Positions 32,243-42,275 are shown, counted from the stretch's first letter. The stretch: DNA of 64,000 nucleotides from Botryobacter ruber (GCF_003347595.2 NZ_QCZK02000022.1:56820-120819), one strand, 5' to 3'. Numbers and translations: made by a program. The notes: generated by a model not told the origin, from the letters alone.

Positions 32243-32266
32243 CTGTCAAATCAATGAAGCAAAGTT

Positions 32267-35200
32267 ATGCCTTTTACAAAGTTTACAATTTTCAGTAAGC
32301 ACCTAATTGCAACTCTCTTTCTGTTGCTAGTGTGCTGTTGCAGTCTACTGGCACAGTCGCAAACCATCACTGGCGTGGTGTCCGACAGTAAAGGCCAGCC
32401 ACTACCTGGGGTAACAGTGGTACTTAAAGGGACCACTGTGGCCACATCTACCAACATGGAAGGTGCTTACAGCCTCACAATTCCTAAAGCGCTTACCTCT
32501 CAGGATATCCTTTCTTTCAGCTTCATAGGATACAAAACCTCTGAAGTGGCCTATAATGGTAAAGCGACTATAAATATTAAGCTACAGGTAAACGATCACG
32601 TGCTGAGCGAGGTGGTGGTGACCGCACTTGGTATTGAGCGAGAGCAGAAGGCGCTGGGATACGCCACCCAGACGGTGAGCAGCGAAAGTTTAAACGATGC
32701 CCGCTCCAATAATTTTGCACAGGCATTATCCGGGAAAGTAGCAGGTTTAAGTTTAATTTCACCCGGATCCGGACCCGTTAACTCCACGCGCATCTCACTG
32801 AGGGGAGACAACTCTTTGAACCCTGACGGGAACAACGCACTGATAGTATTGGATGGCGTACCGATGAGCAGCGAAATGACCAGTTCCGGTGTAAGCAGTG
32901 CCTATGGAGCGGGCTCCGGAAACGATGTGCCGATAGACTTCGGCAACGGCATCGCCGACATTAATCCCGATGACATAGAAAGTGTTACCGTACTGAAAGG
33001 ACCAAGTGCCGCCGCGCTCTACGGTAGCCGTGCAGCTAACGGAGCCCTGATCATTACTACCAAATCAGGAAGCCGCAAGCAAAAAGGCATTGGCGTAACC
33101 GTAAACACCAACATCAGCATTAATGATGTGCTGAGGTGGCCGGATTTTCAGCATGAATATGGCCAGGGTACGGAAAACCTGAACAAAGAAGGACAACCAT
33201 ATTATTCTTACCGTGCTTCAGAAGACGGAGCCAACACTGGTAGTACAAGTAGCGCCTACGGACCGAAGTTTGATGGCCAGTATTATTATCAGTATGACCC
33301 CACCTTGGAAGGGCAGTCGGCGGAGCGGCAGCTTTGGAGGCCTTATAAAGATAATGTAAAGGGCTTCTTCAGAACTGGCTCTACTATCACCAACAGTGTG
33401 GCTGTGGAAGGAGGAACCGACAAAGGATCAGCACGTGCTTCTATTACGCATTCCAAAAATGAGTGGATCATGCCGAACACAGGCTTTGAAAGATTGACAG
33501 CCGCTCTAAGCCTGAACTACAAAGCTTCTGATAAACTAAGGCTCAACTCCAAAGTTAACTTCACGCACAAGAAAAGCGATAACCTGCCTGCAACCGGTTA
33601 TAACAACCAGTCTATCTCCTACTTCATGATCTTCCAGAATCCGAACGTGGACCTGGCTTGGTATAAGCCTAGATGGAAAAGCGGAAAAGAGCAGGTAGAC
33701 CAGATTCATCCGTTCAGCTCTTATATCGACAACCCATATGTGATCGCTTATGAGATGACCAATGCGCTGAACAACTACTCTACCATCGGTAATATTTCTG
33801 CTACTTATGAATTCTCACCAAAGTTCGACCTGATGGTGCGCTCAGGTGTAGACATGAGTGCGGAAGACCGTGAGCAGCGTCGCCCATTCAGCACGGCTAA
33901 CTTTCAGTATGGCTACTACAAAGAGCAAAGCATTTTCGACTATGAGGTCAACACTGATGCCTTGCTTACCTACCGCGATAAAATCGGAAGGATTGTAGAT
34001 GTAAGGGCTTCTGTTGGTGGCAACATGATGAACCGCAAGTACAAAGGCACCAACGGTGTGGTAGATGGCCTGGTAATTCCGGGCGTTTACAAACTCTCCA
34101 ATGGCATCAGCACGCCCATGATGACGACACGGCACCTTAATAAACGAGTAAACAGTTTATACGCGCTGGCCTCTTTCTCTTATGACGACAAGGTGTTTGT
34201 GGATGTAACAGGCCGTAACGACTGGTCCAGCACACTGCCCATGCAGAACAACTCTTTCTTTTATCCATCCATCAGCTCCAGCTTTATTCTGACGGACCTT
34301 CTATCACTACCGACTCAGGTCTCTTTTGCCAAACTGCGATTATCAGCTGCTCAGGTAGGTAACGATACCGATCCTTACAAAACCAGAAAGTACTATGGAC
34401 AGAGCGATTTTGCCGGTTCAGGCTCTGTGCCGACTACGCTGCACAACGTAAACTTTAAGCCGGAAATTACCACAAGTTATGAAGCAGGCTTAGAGTACAT
34501 GTTGTACAATGGACGAATTGGTATGGACATTACGCTGTACAAGAGCTTTACCCGCAACCAGATTCTGGATGTGCCACTCGATCCTACTACAGGTTACAGT
34601 AGGGCTGTGATGAATGCCGGAAAGGTGTGCAACCAGGGAATTGAACTGGTGCTAAACGTGAAACCAATAGACAATCGTTTCTTCAAATGGAAGTCCTCGG
34701 TAGTATGGTCTAAAAACGACAATAAGGTGTTGGAGCTTGCTGAAGGAATGGACGACCAGCAGATTATCGGATCCGGTGGCCAGGCAACCATCATAGCTAA
34801 AGTAGGCGGCACGACAGGCGATATCTACGGCTACGGTTTTGTCAGAAGCCCAGACGGGCAAATAGTGTATGATGCTGCTGGTTTGCCAGCATACCCTGAT
34901 GAAACCATGTATATCGGCAATGCCTATGCCGACTGGAAAGGTGGCTTCTCGAATGAATTCTCTTACAAAAACTTCCGTTTCAACTTCCTGCTTGACGGGC
35001 AATATGGTGGAATCATTTATTCTCAGACGCACCACAAAATGTCGGAGCAGGGTAAACTGAAGCACACGCTGATGGGTCGTGAAGAAGGTTACATTATAGG
35101 CGAGGGGGTAGTCGATAACGGTGACGGCACGTACTCCCCGAACACCAAGAAAGTAAGTCCTCTCCAATACTATAAGCGATACTATCGTCGCGCCAATGTA

Positions 35201-35467
35201 GAGTCAAACTCCTTCGATGCCTCTTACCTGAAGCTTCGGGAAATGCGCCTGGAGTACAACCTGCCCAAGTCGCTGCTCACCAAAGCCAAATTTTTACAAG
35301 GAGCAAGTGTAGCCTTGTATGGCCGTGACCTGGCCATGCTGGCTGATTTCCCAATCTTCGACCCGGAAACGGCCGCGCTCAATGGCTCTACCATTCTGCC
35401 AGGTGTAGAAATTGGCCAGATGCCAACTCCAAGAACTTACGGCATGAATGTTACCCTCAAGTTTTAG
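32267..35467 (+). CDS. susC: SusC/RagA-type TonB-dependent outer-membrane transporter
   Basis: A 1066-residue outer-membrane receptor that imports oligomers using TonB energy. Order of parts: signal peptide (LIATLFLLLVCCCSLLAQ), CarboxypepD_reg-like domain (ITGVVSDSKGQPLPGVTVVLKG and a YKTSEV end), then the TonB-box/SusC motif region LSEVVVTALGIEREQKALGYA, the plug (VTVLKGPSAAALYGSRAANGALIITTKSG) and a 22-strand barrel with the usual late segments ending TYGMNVTLKF. All signature blocks are intact. It is followed by susD after 89 bases, so they form the standard SusCD pair. Confidence 0.95.
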   Translation: MPFTKFTIFSKHLIATLFLLLVCCCSLLAQSQTITGVVSDSKGQPLPGVTVVLKGTTVATSTNMEGAYSLTIPKALTSQDILSFSFIGYKTSEVAYNGKATINIKLQVNDHVLSEVVVTALGIEREQKALGYATQTVSSESLNDARSNNFAQALSGKVAGLSLISPGSGPVNSTRISLRGDNSLNPDGNNALIVLDGVPMSSEMTSSGVSSAYGAGSGNDVPIDFGNGIADINPDDIESVTVLKGPSAAALYGSRAANGALIITTKSGSRKQKGIGVTVNTNISINDVLRWPDFQHEYGQGTENLNKEGQPYYSYRASEDGANTGSTSSAYGPKFDGQYYYQYDPTLEGQSAERQLWRPYKDNVKGFFRTGSTITNSVAVEGGTDKGSARASITHSKNEWIMPNTGFERLTAALSLNYKASDKLRLNSKVNFTHKKSDNLPATGYNNQSISYFMIFQNPNVDLAWYKPRWKSGKEQVDQIHPFSSYIDNPYVIAYEMTNALNNYSTIGNISATYEFSPKFDLMVRSGVDMSAEDREQRRPFSTANFQYGYYKEQSIFDYEVNTDALLTYRDKIGRIVDVRASVGGNMMNRKYKGTNGVVDGLVIPGVYKLSNGISTPMMTTRHLNKRVNSLYALASFSYDDKVFVDVTGRNDWSSTLPMQNNSFFYPSISSSFILTDLLSLPTQVSFAKLRLSAAQVGNDTDPYKTRKYYGQSDFAGSGSVPTTLHNVNFKPEITTSYEAGLEYMLYNGRIGMDITLYKSFTRNQILDVPLDPTTGYSRAVMNAGKVCNQGIELVLNVKPIDNRFFKWKSSVVWSKNDNKVLELAEGMDDQQIIGSGGQATIIAKVGGTTGDIYGYGFVRSPDGQIVYDAAGLPAYPDETMYIGNAYADWKGGFSNEFSYKNFRFNFLLDGQYGGIIYSQTHHKMSEQGKLKHTLMGREEGYIIGEGVVDNGDGTYSPNTKKVSPLQYYKRYYRRANVESNSFDASYLKLREMRLEYNLPKSLLTKAKFLQGASVALYGRDLAMLADFPIFDPETAALNGSTILPGVEIGQMPTPRTYGMNVTLKF

Positions 35468-35556
35468 ACAGGTCCTTTTTCAGTTAATTATTACAATTAA
35501 AAGAGCTGCCGGAAGTACGCCGCATATACTGGCACTTCTTCACAAGAAAAAAAAAC

Positions 35557-36996
35557 ATGATAAGCATAAAGAAAATATTTGTGTTACTGGTGGCAATGAG
35601 CTGCATCAGCGTTTCATGCACCGACGATTTCGAAGAGATTAACACCGATCCAAACAGGATTGAAAAAATAAGCCCGGGAACATTGCTGAATCCCATCGTG
35701 TACGAGATGGCCAGCTTTAATACATCCAGGAGCAATGCCTTTACTTTTGAAATCATGCAGGTCTCACTTCCTTTCCCGAGCCCGTCAGGAGGGGAGCACC
35801 GCTACGATATTGGCGACAATGCCGGAAATTCTACCTGGAATACCTACTACCGCTGGTTAACCAATATCAAGGAAATGCGTGAAGCAGCTGCTTCAGCGCA
35901 GGATGCGAATTATGAGGCCATCGCGCTTACCTTAAATGCCTGGACCTACTCCCTGCTTACTGACAGCTTTGGAGCTGTGCCGATGGAGGAAGCGGCACGT
36001 GGTGACGAAGGAATCTTCTACCCAGCATTCAATACGCAGGAAGAAGTCTACAGAAAGATTTTAGGAGATTTGGAGACTGCCAACAGCTTGTTCGATGCTT
36101 CTAAAGGAATGATTTATGGCACCGACATACTCTATGGCAATAATGTAGCCAACTGGCAGCGCTTCTGCAATTCTTTGCACTTAAGACTACTGCTGCGCGT
36201 TTCTAAACGTCCAGAAATGAACGCCTCTCAGAAGATGGCAGAAATTATTAATAACCCTGAGAAGTATCCCGTATTCACTCAAAACAGCGAAGCCGCTATC
36301 CTGAAAATACCGGGTATTCCACCGCTTATTTCTCCCTGGGGCCGGGCTGTTGATTTCAGGACAGGCCGGGCAGCAGCGGAGTTTTTTGTTGATAACCTGA
36401 ACAACTGGAATGATCCTAGGGTTGGGAAATTCTTCGGAGAAGCAAGATTAAAAGACGGCACAACTTCTATCGGCTATAAAGGCATACCGAGCGGTTACGC
36501 AGGCAACGACTCCCAGTTTGATTTTGTGCCCTCCAACCCGAACATAGCACTGGTTACAGCCCCCATGATCTCTGTGATCATGAGCTATGCAGAGGTAGAG
36601 TTTATTAAAGCGGAGCTGGCACAAAAGGGCGTCATTACCTCTGATGCAAAAAGCCATTATGAGAAAGGTGTAAAAGCCGCCATTGAGCAATGGGGCGCTA
36701 CGCTGCCTGAAGGTTACTTTCTGAATCCTGCTGCTGCATACGATGGTACGCTGGAGCGCATTATGTTGCAGAAATACTACGCACTATACTTTAACGACTA
36801 TCAGCAATGGTTTGAATACCGTCGTACCGGATTGCCAGTACTTCCTACCACCGAGGCTATGCTTAATGATAAAAAGGTGCCTGTCCGTTTCCGATATCCT
36901 GCCACTGTACAGATAAGCAACGGTGCTAACTACAGAAAAGCAGTCGAGACAATGGGTGGCGATGATATCAACACCAAAGTCTGGTGGGAAAAATAA
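35557..36996 (+). CDS. susD: SusD/RagB-type surface lipoprotein
   Basis: A 479-residue lipoprotein that caps the SusC channel and binds substrate at the cell surface. The signal peptide ends in a lipobox with Cys21 (ISVSC). The early TDDFEEINTDPNRIEKISPGTLL, the tetratricopeptide-like helices, the WTYSLLTDSFGAVPMEEA segment and the closing QKYYALYFNDYQQWFEYRRTG are SusD-like_2 features. The substrate-binding loop cannot be interpreted by eye. It lies between susC and a phosphoesterase gene. Confidence 0.95.
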   Translation: MISIKKIFVLLVAMSCISVSCTDDFEEINTDPNRIEKISPGTLLNPIVYEMASFNTSRSNAFTFEIMQVSLPFPSPSGGEHRYDIGDNAGNSTWNTYYRWLTNIKEMREAAASAQDANYEAIALTLNAWTYSLLTDSFGAVPMEEAARGDEGIFYPAFNTQEEVYRKILGDLETANSLFDASKGMIYGTDILYGNNVANWQRFCNSLHLRLLLRVSKRPEMNASQKMAEIINNPEKYPVFTQNSEAAILKIPGIPPLISPWGRAVDFRTGRAAAEFFVDNLNNWNDPRVGKFFGEARLKDGTTSIGYKGIPSGYAGNDSQFDFVPSNPNIALVTAPMISVIMSYAEVEFIKAELAQKGVITSDAKSHYEKGVKAAIEQWGATLPEGYFLNPAAAYDGTLERIMLQKYYALYFNDYQQWFEYRRTGLPVLPTTEAMLNDKKVPVRFRYPATVQISNGANYRKAVETMGGDDINTKVWWEK

Positions 36997-37084
36997 ATAG
37001 TGGAATTAACATCTAATACCGGAGGGCAGGTTTCAAAAAGCAAGCCCTGCTCTCCGGACTTAAAATACAATATCTTCTAAAGAC

Positions 37085-38623
37085 ATGTCACAGAAAAGAA
37101 GGACCTTTCTTAAATCCCTGGGATTGGCAGGAGTGGGGCTTACCCTGAATACCGGTTTGTTGCACGCTACACCCAAAGTTAAAGTACCAGTTCGGGGAAA
37201 GGATTTATCCCTTATTACCCTTAGTGGTAAAGTACATAGCCGGGGAAAAGGAATAGCAGGGGTTGCTGTTACAGACGGCATAAATGTTACCCATACCGAT
37301 GCGAAAGGCAACTATGAGCTGGACAGCAATGCAACAGCAGAGTTTGTTTATATCTCTATTCCAAGGGGCTATGAGTTTAGTAATGAGAAAGGAATTACGC
37401 GGTTTTATGAAAGGATACAAGCAGAGCGTGCTCGCTTTAAGGCTGATTTTGAGCTGCAGAAACTGACTCAGGATGATACCAAACACAACTTTGTTGTTTG
37501 GGCCGACACCCAAATGATATCTGAGGCAGATGCGAAGGAGCTGAAAACAAAATCGGCGCCGGATACCAGAAATCTGATTAATAGCTATGGGCCGGGTGCC
37601 TTGTTTCATGGAATTGGCTGTGGCGACTTGGTGTGGGATAAATTTGAGCTGTTCGACGATTATAAGGAAGCTGTCGGCATAACGGGTGCTCCATTCTTTC
37701 AGGTGATTGGCAACCATGATATGGACCTCGATGCGCGCACCGATGATTTTTCAGGTGAAACATTTAAAAAGCTTTTTGGCCCTACCTACTACTCATTCAA
37801 CAGGGGAGAGGTGCACTACGTCGTCCTGGACGATGTGTTCTTTATTGGGACAGCTAAGAAATACATTGGCTATCTGACAGAACGCCAGTTAGCCTGGCTG
37901 GAGCAGGACCTGGCTACGGTAAAGCCTGGTTCTACTGTAGTAGTAAGTTTACACATACCTGCCTATACCAAACAGCATCAACGTAACAAAGAAAAAGAAG
38001 AGCCAATGGGTGGCGTAGTGGCTAACCGCCGTGAATTATATCGCCTGCTGGAGCCTTACAAGGCGCACATCATGTCGGGACATACACACTTTAATGAAAA
38101 GCTCGTGACCGGCAACAACATAATAGAACACGTACATGGTACCGTTTGCGGTGCCTGGTGGACGGGTCCTATCTGTTTCGACGGTACCCCAAGTGGCTAT
38201 GGCGTGTACGAAGTAAATGGCAGCGACATACAGTGGTACTACAAAGCCACAGGATATGAGAAAGAACACCAGATGCGGGTTTATCCTATAGGCGCGGTAA
38301 AGGAAAAACCTCAGCATTTTTCGGTAAACATCTGGAACTGGGATCCGGCATGGAAGGTAGAGTGGTTTGAAGATGACAAAAGTATGGGGCAAATGAAACA
38401 AGAAACTGCACTTGATCCGTTGTCGGTAGAGCTGCACTTAGGCACAGCCAAGCCTGCTAAGCATAAATGGGTAGAGCCTCACCTGACAGACCACCTATTC
38501 TTTGCCAGACCGTCCGCTTCAGCACAGCGTATCACAATACAGGTCACGGATCGATTCGGTAATATCTTCAAAGTGGGGGCCAATATAAAGGAACTGGAAT
38601 TAAACCCATTGTCGAAAATATAA
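37085..38623 (+). CDS. exported calcineurin-like metallophosphoesterase
   Basis: A 512-residue phosphoesterase with a Tat-type signal (RRTFLKSLGLAGVGLTLNTG). Next comes an N-terminal beta-sandwich (MetallophosN-type, GKVHSRGKGIAGVAV), then the two-metal phosphoesterase core: WADTQ, GCGDLVWD, GNHDMD, SLHIPAY and SGHTHF. A C-terminal beta domain follows (KPAKHKWVEPHLTDHLFF). All metal ligands appear present. Following susCD by 88 bases, it probably acts on the imported or surface-bound ligand, for example by releasing phosphate from a phosphodiester-substituted glycan or glycerophospho compound. The actual substrate is an inference. Confidence 0.9.
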   Translation: MSQKRRTFLKSLGLAGVGLTLNTGLLHATPKVKVPVRGKDLSLITLSGKVHSRGKGIAGVAVTDGINVTHTDAKGNYELDSNATAEFVYISIPRGYEFSNEKGITRFYERIQAERARFKADFELQKLTQDDTKHNFVVWADTQMISEADAKELKTKSAPDTRNLINSYGPGALFHGIGCGDLVWDKFELFDDYKEAVGITGAPFFQVIGNHDMDLDARTDDFSGETFKKLFGPTYYSFNRGEVHYVVLDDVFFIGTAKKYIGYLTERQLAWLEQDLATVKPGSTVVVSLHIPAYTKQHQRNKEKEEPMGGVVANRRELYRLLEPYKAHIMSGHTHFNEKLVTGNNIIEHVHGTVCGAWWTGPICFDGTPSGYGVYEVNGSDIQWYYKATGYEKEHQMRVYPIGAVKEKPQHFSVNIWNWDPAWKVEWFEDDKSMGQMKQETALDPLSVELHLGTAKPAKHKWVEPHLTDHLFFARPSASAQRITIQVTDRFGNIFKVGANIKELELNPLSKI

Positions 38624-38672
38624 ACCCGGTTTATCAGGTGGACAACATTCCTGCGACAATTCTGTAAGGTGT

Positions 38673-38712
38673 AGCATAGCAGGCTAAATATGTTGCTTTA
38701 GCCTGCTATGCT
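38673..38712. terminator. 16-bp perfect hairpin after the susCD operon
   Basis: AGCATAGCAGGCTAAA at 38673-38688 pairs perfectly with 38697-38712 around an eight-base loop. No long T run follows, so it may be a weak terminator or an mRNA 3'-end stabiliser. Confidence 0.65.
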
Positions 38713-38870
38713 CCTAAAGAGAGTTAATTGTAATAAATATCGATTTTATAGTAAACATTAATGAAGATGTAAAGTATAATTCACTAATACAGTAACGCTG
38801 TATATGCATTAATTATCCGTAGTCATGATTATAAATTGAGGGATTAAACAACTTTATGAATGTTTGCCAA

Positions 38871-39308
38871 ATGAATGAGATTCAAGTGATTCTTGCAAAG
38901 TACAAGGTTTCAAAGCAAGTCAAATCGAATGAGGAGGCTCTTAATGAAATAGAAATCAAGACAGGATTTAAACTTCCGGAAGATTATAAGAACTTTCTTC
39001 TCAACTACAAAGGATTTGAAAACTTAATCGGAGAGGAATACGTGAACCTGTGGGATTTAAATGAATTGGTTGATCAGAATGAAGAATACCAAATAATTGA
39101 AAATCTTTCCGCTACAATTGGAATTGGCTCAAATGGAGCAGGCGAACTAATTGCTTTAGAGGAAATGTCTGATGGGAAGATAAGGGTTGTGTTGACTCCT
39201 TTAGTTGACCTCAGCGAAGAATCCCACATTCACATAGGAGATTCTTTTACAGACTTCTTGCAGCGGCTCGACAAAGGTCAGGAGTGGTTTAGTGAATTGA
39301 AGATTTAA
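38871..39308 (+). CDS. SMI1/KNR4 (SUKH) family protein
   Basis: A 145-residue cytoplasmic protein of the SUKH superfamily, many members of which are immunity proteins against polymorphic toxins. The SUKH hallmarks are visible: IEIKTGFKLPEDYKNFLLNYKGF near the start, the VNLWDLNELVD segment, and a late DSFTDFLQRL. ATG 38856 gives five more residues and is the alternative start. No cognate toxin gene is seen nearby, so this may be an orphan immunity gene in a worn accessory patch. Composition is more AT-rich than the core genes. Confidence 0.8.
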   Translation: MNEIQVILAKYKVSKQVKSNEEALNEIEIKTGFKLPEDYKNFLLNYKGFENLIGEEYVNLWDLNELVDQNEEYQIIENLSATIGIGSNGAGELIALEEMSDGKIRVVLTPLVDLSEESHIHIGDSFTDFLQRLDKGQEWFSELKI

Positions 39309-39585
39309 AATTGTGTAAAAAATCAGAATTCGAAAACTATATACATTTTCCATGCTTTAGCTGAAGCCTAACAAGTCGTATATACGAAGCAGCGAATAAA
39401 AGCAGCCTTTTACTTAATCAAGGTATTCTAATATCTTGAATGGTTAATTATTCTATGTTGTAACTTTTTAAAGCCAGATGTTAGGTACAGCCATTTCTAG
39501 CTGTGGAACCGTTCCAGAACTGATATAGCCTAAGTAGAGTCAAGCTAGTTTGAGATTTATGCTACTCTAATCCGTATATGTATAC

Positions 39586-39723
39586 ATGGAAGGAATAATA
39601 ATAATACTTGTATTGATTCTGGCTGCTGTTACTTATCTTATTTATAGGCTGTATGTAAGAAAAAAGCCTCCTGTTAAAGATTCTAAGGATCAGTCACAAA
39701 AGCACCCTAAAAATGAAGACTAA
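39586..39723 (+). CDS. 45-residue single-pass membrane protein
   Basis: A short open frame with an N-terminal membrane helix (EGIIIILVLILAAVTYLIY), then a basic stop-transfer (RLYVRKKPP) and a Lys/Asp/Gln-rich tail of 20 residues. The clean helix-plus-charged-tail design is unlike random sequence. No ribosome site is obvious, which is normal in Bacteroidota. Function unknown. Confidence 0.5.
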   Translation: MEGIIIILVLILAAVTYLIYRLYVRKKPPVKDSKDQSQKHPKNED

Positions 39724-39913
39724 CAAGGCTTGAAGCCATGTACCACTGCCTCACTGTCTATTGAATCCCATTTAGACATTAATTAACCAGAGTGTAAGTT
39801 AGACTTAATGATATCATTATGTATTCGTAACACATAGGCTACAAACCTTTCTTACTTTAAAGAATAGATACAAACCTTTTTATCTAAACTTTAAATCGTT
39901 AGAAATCTATTAA

Positions 39914-40174
39914 ATGGCTAAAGAAAGGACAATAGACTTTGCCGTCTTGCAATTAGGTGCGGAACTGGAGACCCCGCATGGCGTCGGGAAGTTTCTCGCT
40001 TATAAGAAAGGGAACTTTAGGGCACAGAACGTGCTGGTAGAGCATGTTCCGTACAAACTGAAATGGTATACAGAAAAGGAGCTGGAAATAGCAAACACGA
40101 TGAAAAAAACAAGTCCCGCGCGTGAGGCAAGCCAACAGGCATTCATTACTGATTTTTTTTATTATGCGTTATAG
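39914..40174 (+). CDS. small hypothetical protein
   Basis: An 86-residue, mostly hydrophilic protein beginning AKERTIDFAVLQLGAELETPHGVGKFLAYKKGN. A repeated strand-turn pattern suggests a small beta-barrel or SH3-like start. The last 15 residues (FITDFFYYAL) are hydrophobic and could be a fortuitous extension. I recognise no family. It is isolated, between AT-rich spacers. Confidence 0.45.
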   Translation: MAKERTIDFAVLQLGAELETPHGVGKFLAYKKGNFRAQNVLVEHVPYKLKWYTEKELEIANTMKKTSPAREASQQAFITDFFYYAL

Positions 40175-40790
40175 TTTCGGTGCCTAACTTCTCCTTCTTA
40201 AGCGACAAACGCACGATAATCTTCAGCAATTTTGGAGTACCTTAAGCTTTTAATTTAATATCCCTGAACGAAAGATTTGTAAGTGTTTGGAAGCGGGGCA
40301 TCTACCGTGGGAGCCGCACAAGGAAAAATACACCCAGTTGCTCTACCACATGGGCCATTTTTTGGCGAAGTGTGGTACTGTTCAACATCTAAGTAGATTG
40401 TGCTGATGCAGCAGGGCTTTAGCAGTGAAACACTGCATTACAGAAAAAGTATTATATGATTTTTAGATCAACCGTTCCTAACGGTAAATAAAAGGAAGTT
40501 TTCTACTCTTTTACACCTCAGGCTGCCAATTATCATTGTTGCTTTTTATTGCCTACTGTTGTTATTTATTGCAACCAGGTACTGGTAAGAATTGATTTGC
40601 AGTAGTGGCTTCGTCCCTGAAAAAGGGTGAAATACGAGGTTTAAGATAGAGGTATTGCTGGCCGATAAGCTCTATTATGTTAGATATAGACTGCGACAGA
40701 ACTTATCGGAAATTTATTTAAGGATAATATAAAAAGGCTCAGTTACGTAGATAGCATTATCATCTCCACCTCTTCATTATTGCAGCCATT
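40175..40790. other. AT-rich spacer without recognised gene
   Basis: A short frame at about 40260-40400 with KICKCLEAGHLPWEPHKEKY looks protein-like but has no start or family match and may be a gene remnant. Nothing else is seen. Confidence 0.4.
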
Positions 40791-41130
40791 AAACGCAAAG
40801 AGATAAGTGAGCCAGAGCGCTTGAGCCGCTTTGTAAAATCATTTGCAAGCCACAGCCAGGACTTCAAAGGATTGACCTTGAAGTTGCTGGAGTCCGGTCA
40901 GACGATAGAGCAGGTGAGCATCCTTACCGGTGTGAGCCCCTCTACGCTTTATGAATGGAGAGCACTGGAATGAAAAAAAGAAGTTGGCTTAGTTAACCGT
41001 CAGGGCCAGGGAGGCGGAGCTAAGCCACGCTTAACCAAAGAGCAGAAGCAACAGTTTAAAGCTTTGCTCCAAAGCCAGGGAGGTTTCTATACCATTGGCC
41101 GGATGCGTAACCTGGTCCGGGAGTATCTCT
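40791..41130 (+). pseudogene. IS630-family transposase remnant (N-terminal part)
   Basis: An interrupted frame encodes an IS630-like N-terminus: LKLLESGQTIEQVSILTGVS, then STLYEW as the helix-turn-helix, a linker with GQGGGAKPRLTKEQKQQ and FKALLQSQGGFYTIGRM. An in-frame TGA lies near 40971, no start codon is clear, and the DDE catalytic domain is absent. The frame breaks off at about 41130, where a reverse-strand lipoprotein gene fragment begins. Confidence 0.7.
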
Positions 41131-41359
41131 GGCTGATGGCGAAGGAATCCCATTGCTGATTGTTGTAAAATTGAAAATCAAGCGAATCGAAGCATCGAAG
41201 CCGCTCTTCAACGAGCTGCTCGTTATCAGTTGACGTTTCGGAGACAGCTTTCTCCTGAGTGGTCGCGGTTTGCTGCTTGGCTTGCTCACTATCGCAGGAG
41301 AGCAAAAACAGGAAGATAGAGGCCGCTAAAAGACATCTAATGGTAATTAGTTTTTTCAA
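41087..41359 (-). pseudogene. lipoprotein gene cut off by the IS630 remnant
   Basis: The open frame encodes 90 residues: a lipoprotein signal peptide with lipobox FLFLLSC, a Thr/Gln/Glu-rich linker, and RCFDSLDFQFYNNQQWDSFA. That last segment resembles the start of SnoaL-like ester-cyclase-type lipoproteins of Bacteroidota. Natural sequence ends near AIS (about 41131); the remaining residues to the stop at 41087 are read through the antisense of the IS remnant. The expected 120 or more further residues are missing, so the gene is truncated. Confidence 0.65.
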
Positions 41360-41589
41360 AGTAATTGGTTTAATGCTATTTGATTTATAGTTTAGAGTAA
41401 AGAATTAATACGGATTCCTGTTTGTCTGCTTATATGAGTTCATTAAAGAGGCAATGTTTGATATACAGCAAGATAATTACACACATATGGAATTATACAG
41501 CAGGCCAATGGGAGTGGGCTAAAGTTCAATAGATAGTTCCAGCTGTTTATGCCCCTTGTTTTATCAACTTCTGTAAACATTAACTGGCT

Positions 41590-42171
41590 ATGTACGAACT
41601 GTTCTTTCAGAAATTCAATGAAAAAGTGCCGCTGACTTCCGAAGAACAGGAGCAGATAAAGGCATACCTCACGCCGAAAAAGCTGCGCAAAAGGCAGTAC
41701 CTGCTGCAGGAAGGGGAGGTGTGCAGAGCCATCGCATTCGTAGAAAAGGGAGCCTTGCGCGCCTATACAGTCGACGAAAGCAGCAACGAGCACATAATCC
41801 AATTTGCCATCGAAGGCTGGACGATCTCGGATCTGTACAGTTACCTGACCGGTGAACCTGCCACCTACAACATAGATGCCCTGGAAGATGCCGAGCTGGT
41901 GCTCATTACCCGCACAGCTCATGAAGAACTACTCAGAACCCAGCCAAAATACGAAACCTTCATACGCCTGCTCATAACGGGTGCTTACATTGCCCTGCAA
42001 CGTCGCCTTGCCTCCAACATTAGCCTGCCGGCAGAAGAACGCTACACCTGCTTCACAGAAACCTACCCTGATATTGCCCAGCGCGTGCCCCAGCACATGA
42101 TTGCCTCCTACATGGGCCTCACGCCCGAAACCCTGAGCCGGGTCCGCAAAAAGATGGCCGACCGCAGGTAA
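41590..42171 (+). CDS. Crp/Fnr-family transcriptional regulator
   Basis: A 193-residue DNA-binding regulator. Residues about 10-120 form the cyclic-nucleotide-binding-like beta barrel (LLQEGEVCRAIAFVEKGALRAYT; GWTISDLYSYLTG). The C-terminal part has the winged-helix motif VPQHMIASYMGLTPETLSRVRKKM, typical of the Bacteroidota Crp/Fnr group, which often lacks known ligands. It precedes the redox gene run 42276-47654 in the same direction and is the natural candidate for its control, but no operator was identified. Confidence 0.9.
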   Translation: MYELFFQKFNEKVPLTSEEQEQIKAYLTPKKLRKRQYLLQEGEVCRAIAFVEKGALRAYTVDESSNEHIIQFAIEGWTISDLYSYLTGEPATYNIDALEDAELVLITRTAHEELLRTQPKYETFIRLLITGAYIALQRRLASNISLPAEERYTCFTETYPDIAQRVPQHMIASYMGLTPETLSRVRKKMADRR

Positions 42172-42185
42172 AGTCTCTGATGGTT

Positions 42186-42209
42186 CCTTGACAAAAGTCA
42201 AGGGTTTTT
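42186..42209 (+). terminator. intrinsic terminator after the Crp/Fnr gene
   Basis: CCTTGAC pairs with GTCAAGG around an AAAA loop, followed by GTTTTT. It shows that the regulator is transcribed separately from the next gene. Confidence 0.75.
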
Positions 42210-42246
42210 CTTGACAAGGCGCAATGCGCAGGGCTTGGCGTGTCTG

Positions 42247-42254
42247 TACCTTTG
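42247..42254 (+). promoter_or_regulatory. -7 box before the reductase gene
   Basis: TACCTTTG fits the TAnnTTTG consensus 22 bases upstream of the start at 42276. No TTG at the right distance is present, which suggests an activator-dependent promoter, possibly using the adjacent Crp/Fnr protein. Confidence 0.4.
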
Positions 42255-42275
42255 TATTGTTAATAATTTACAACG

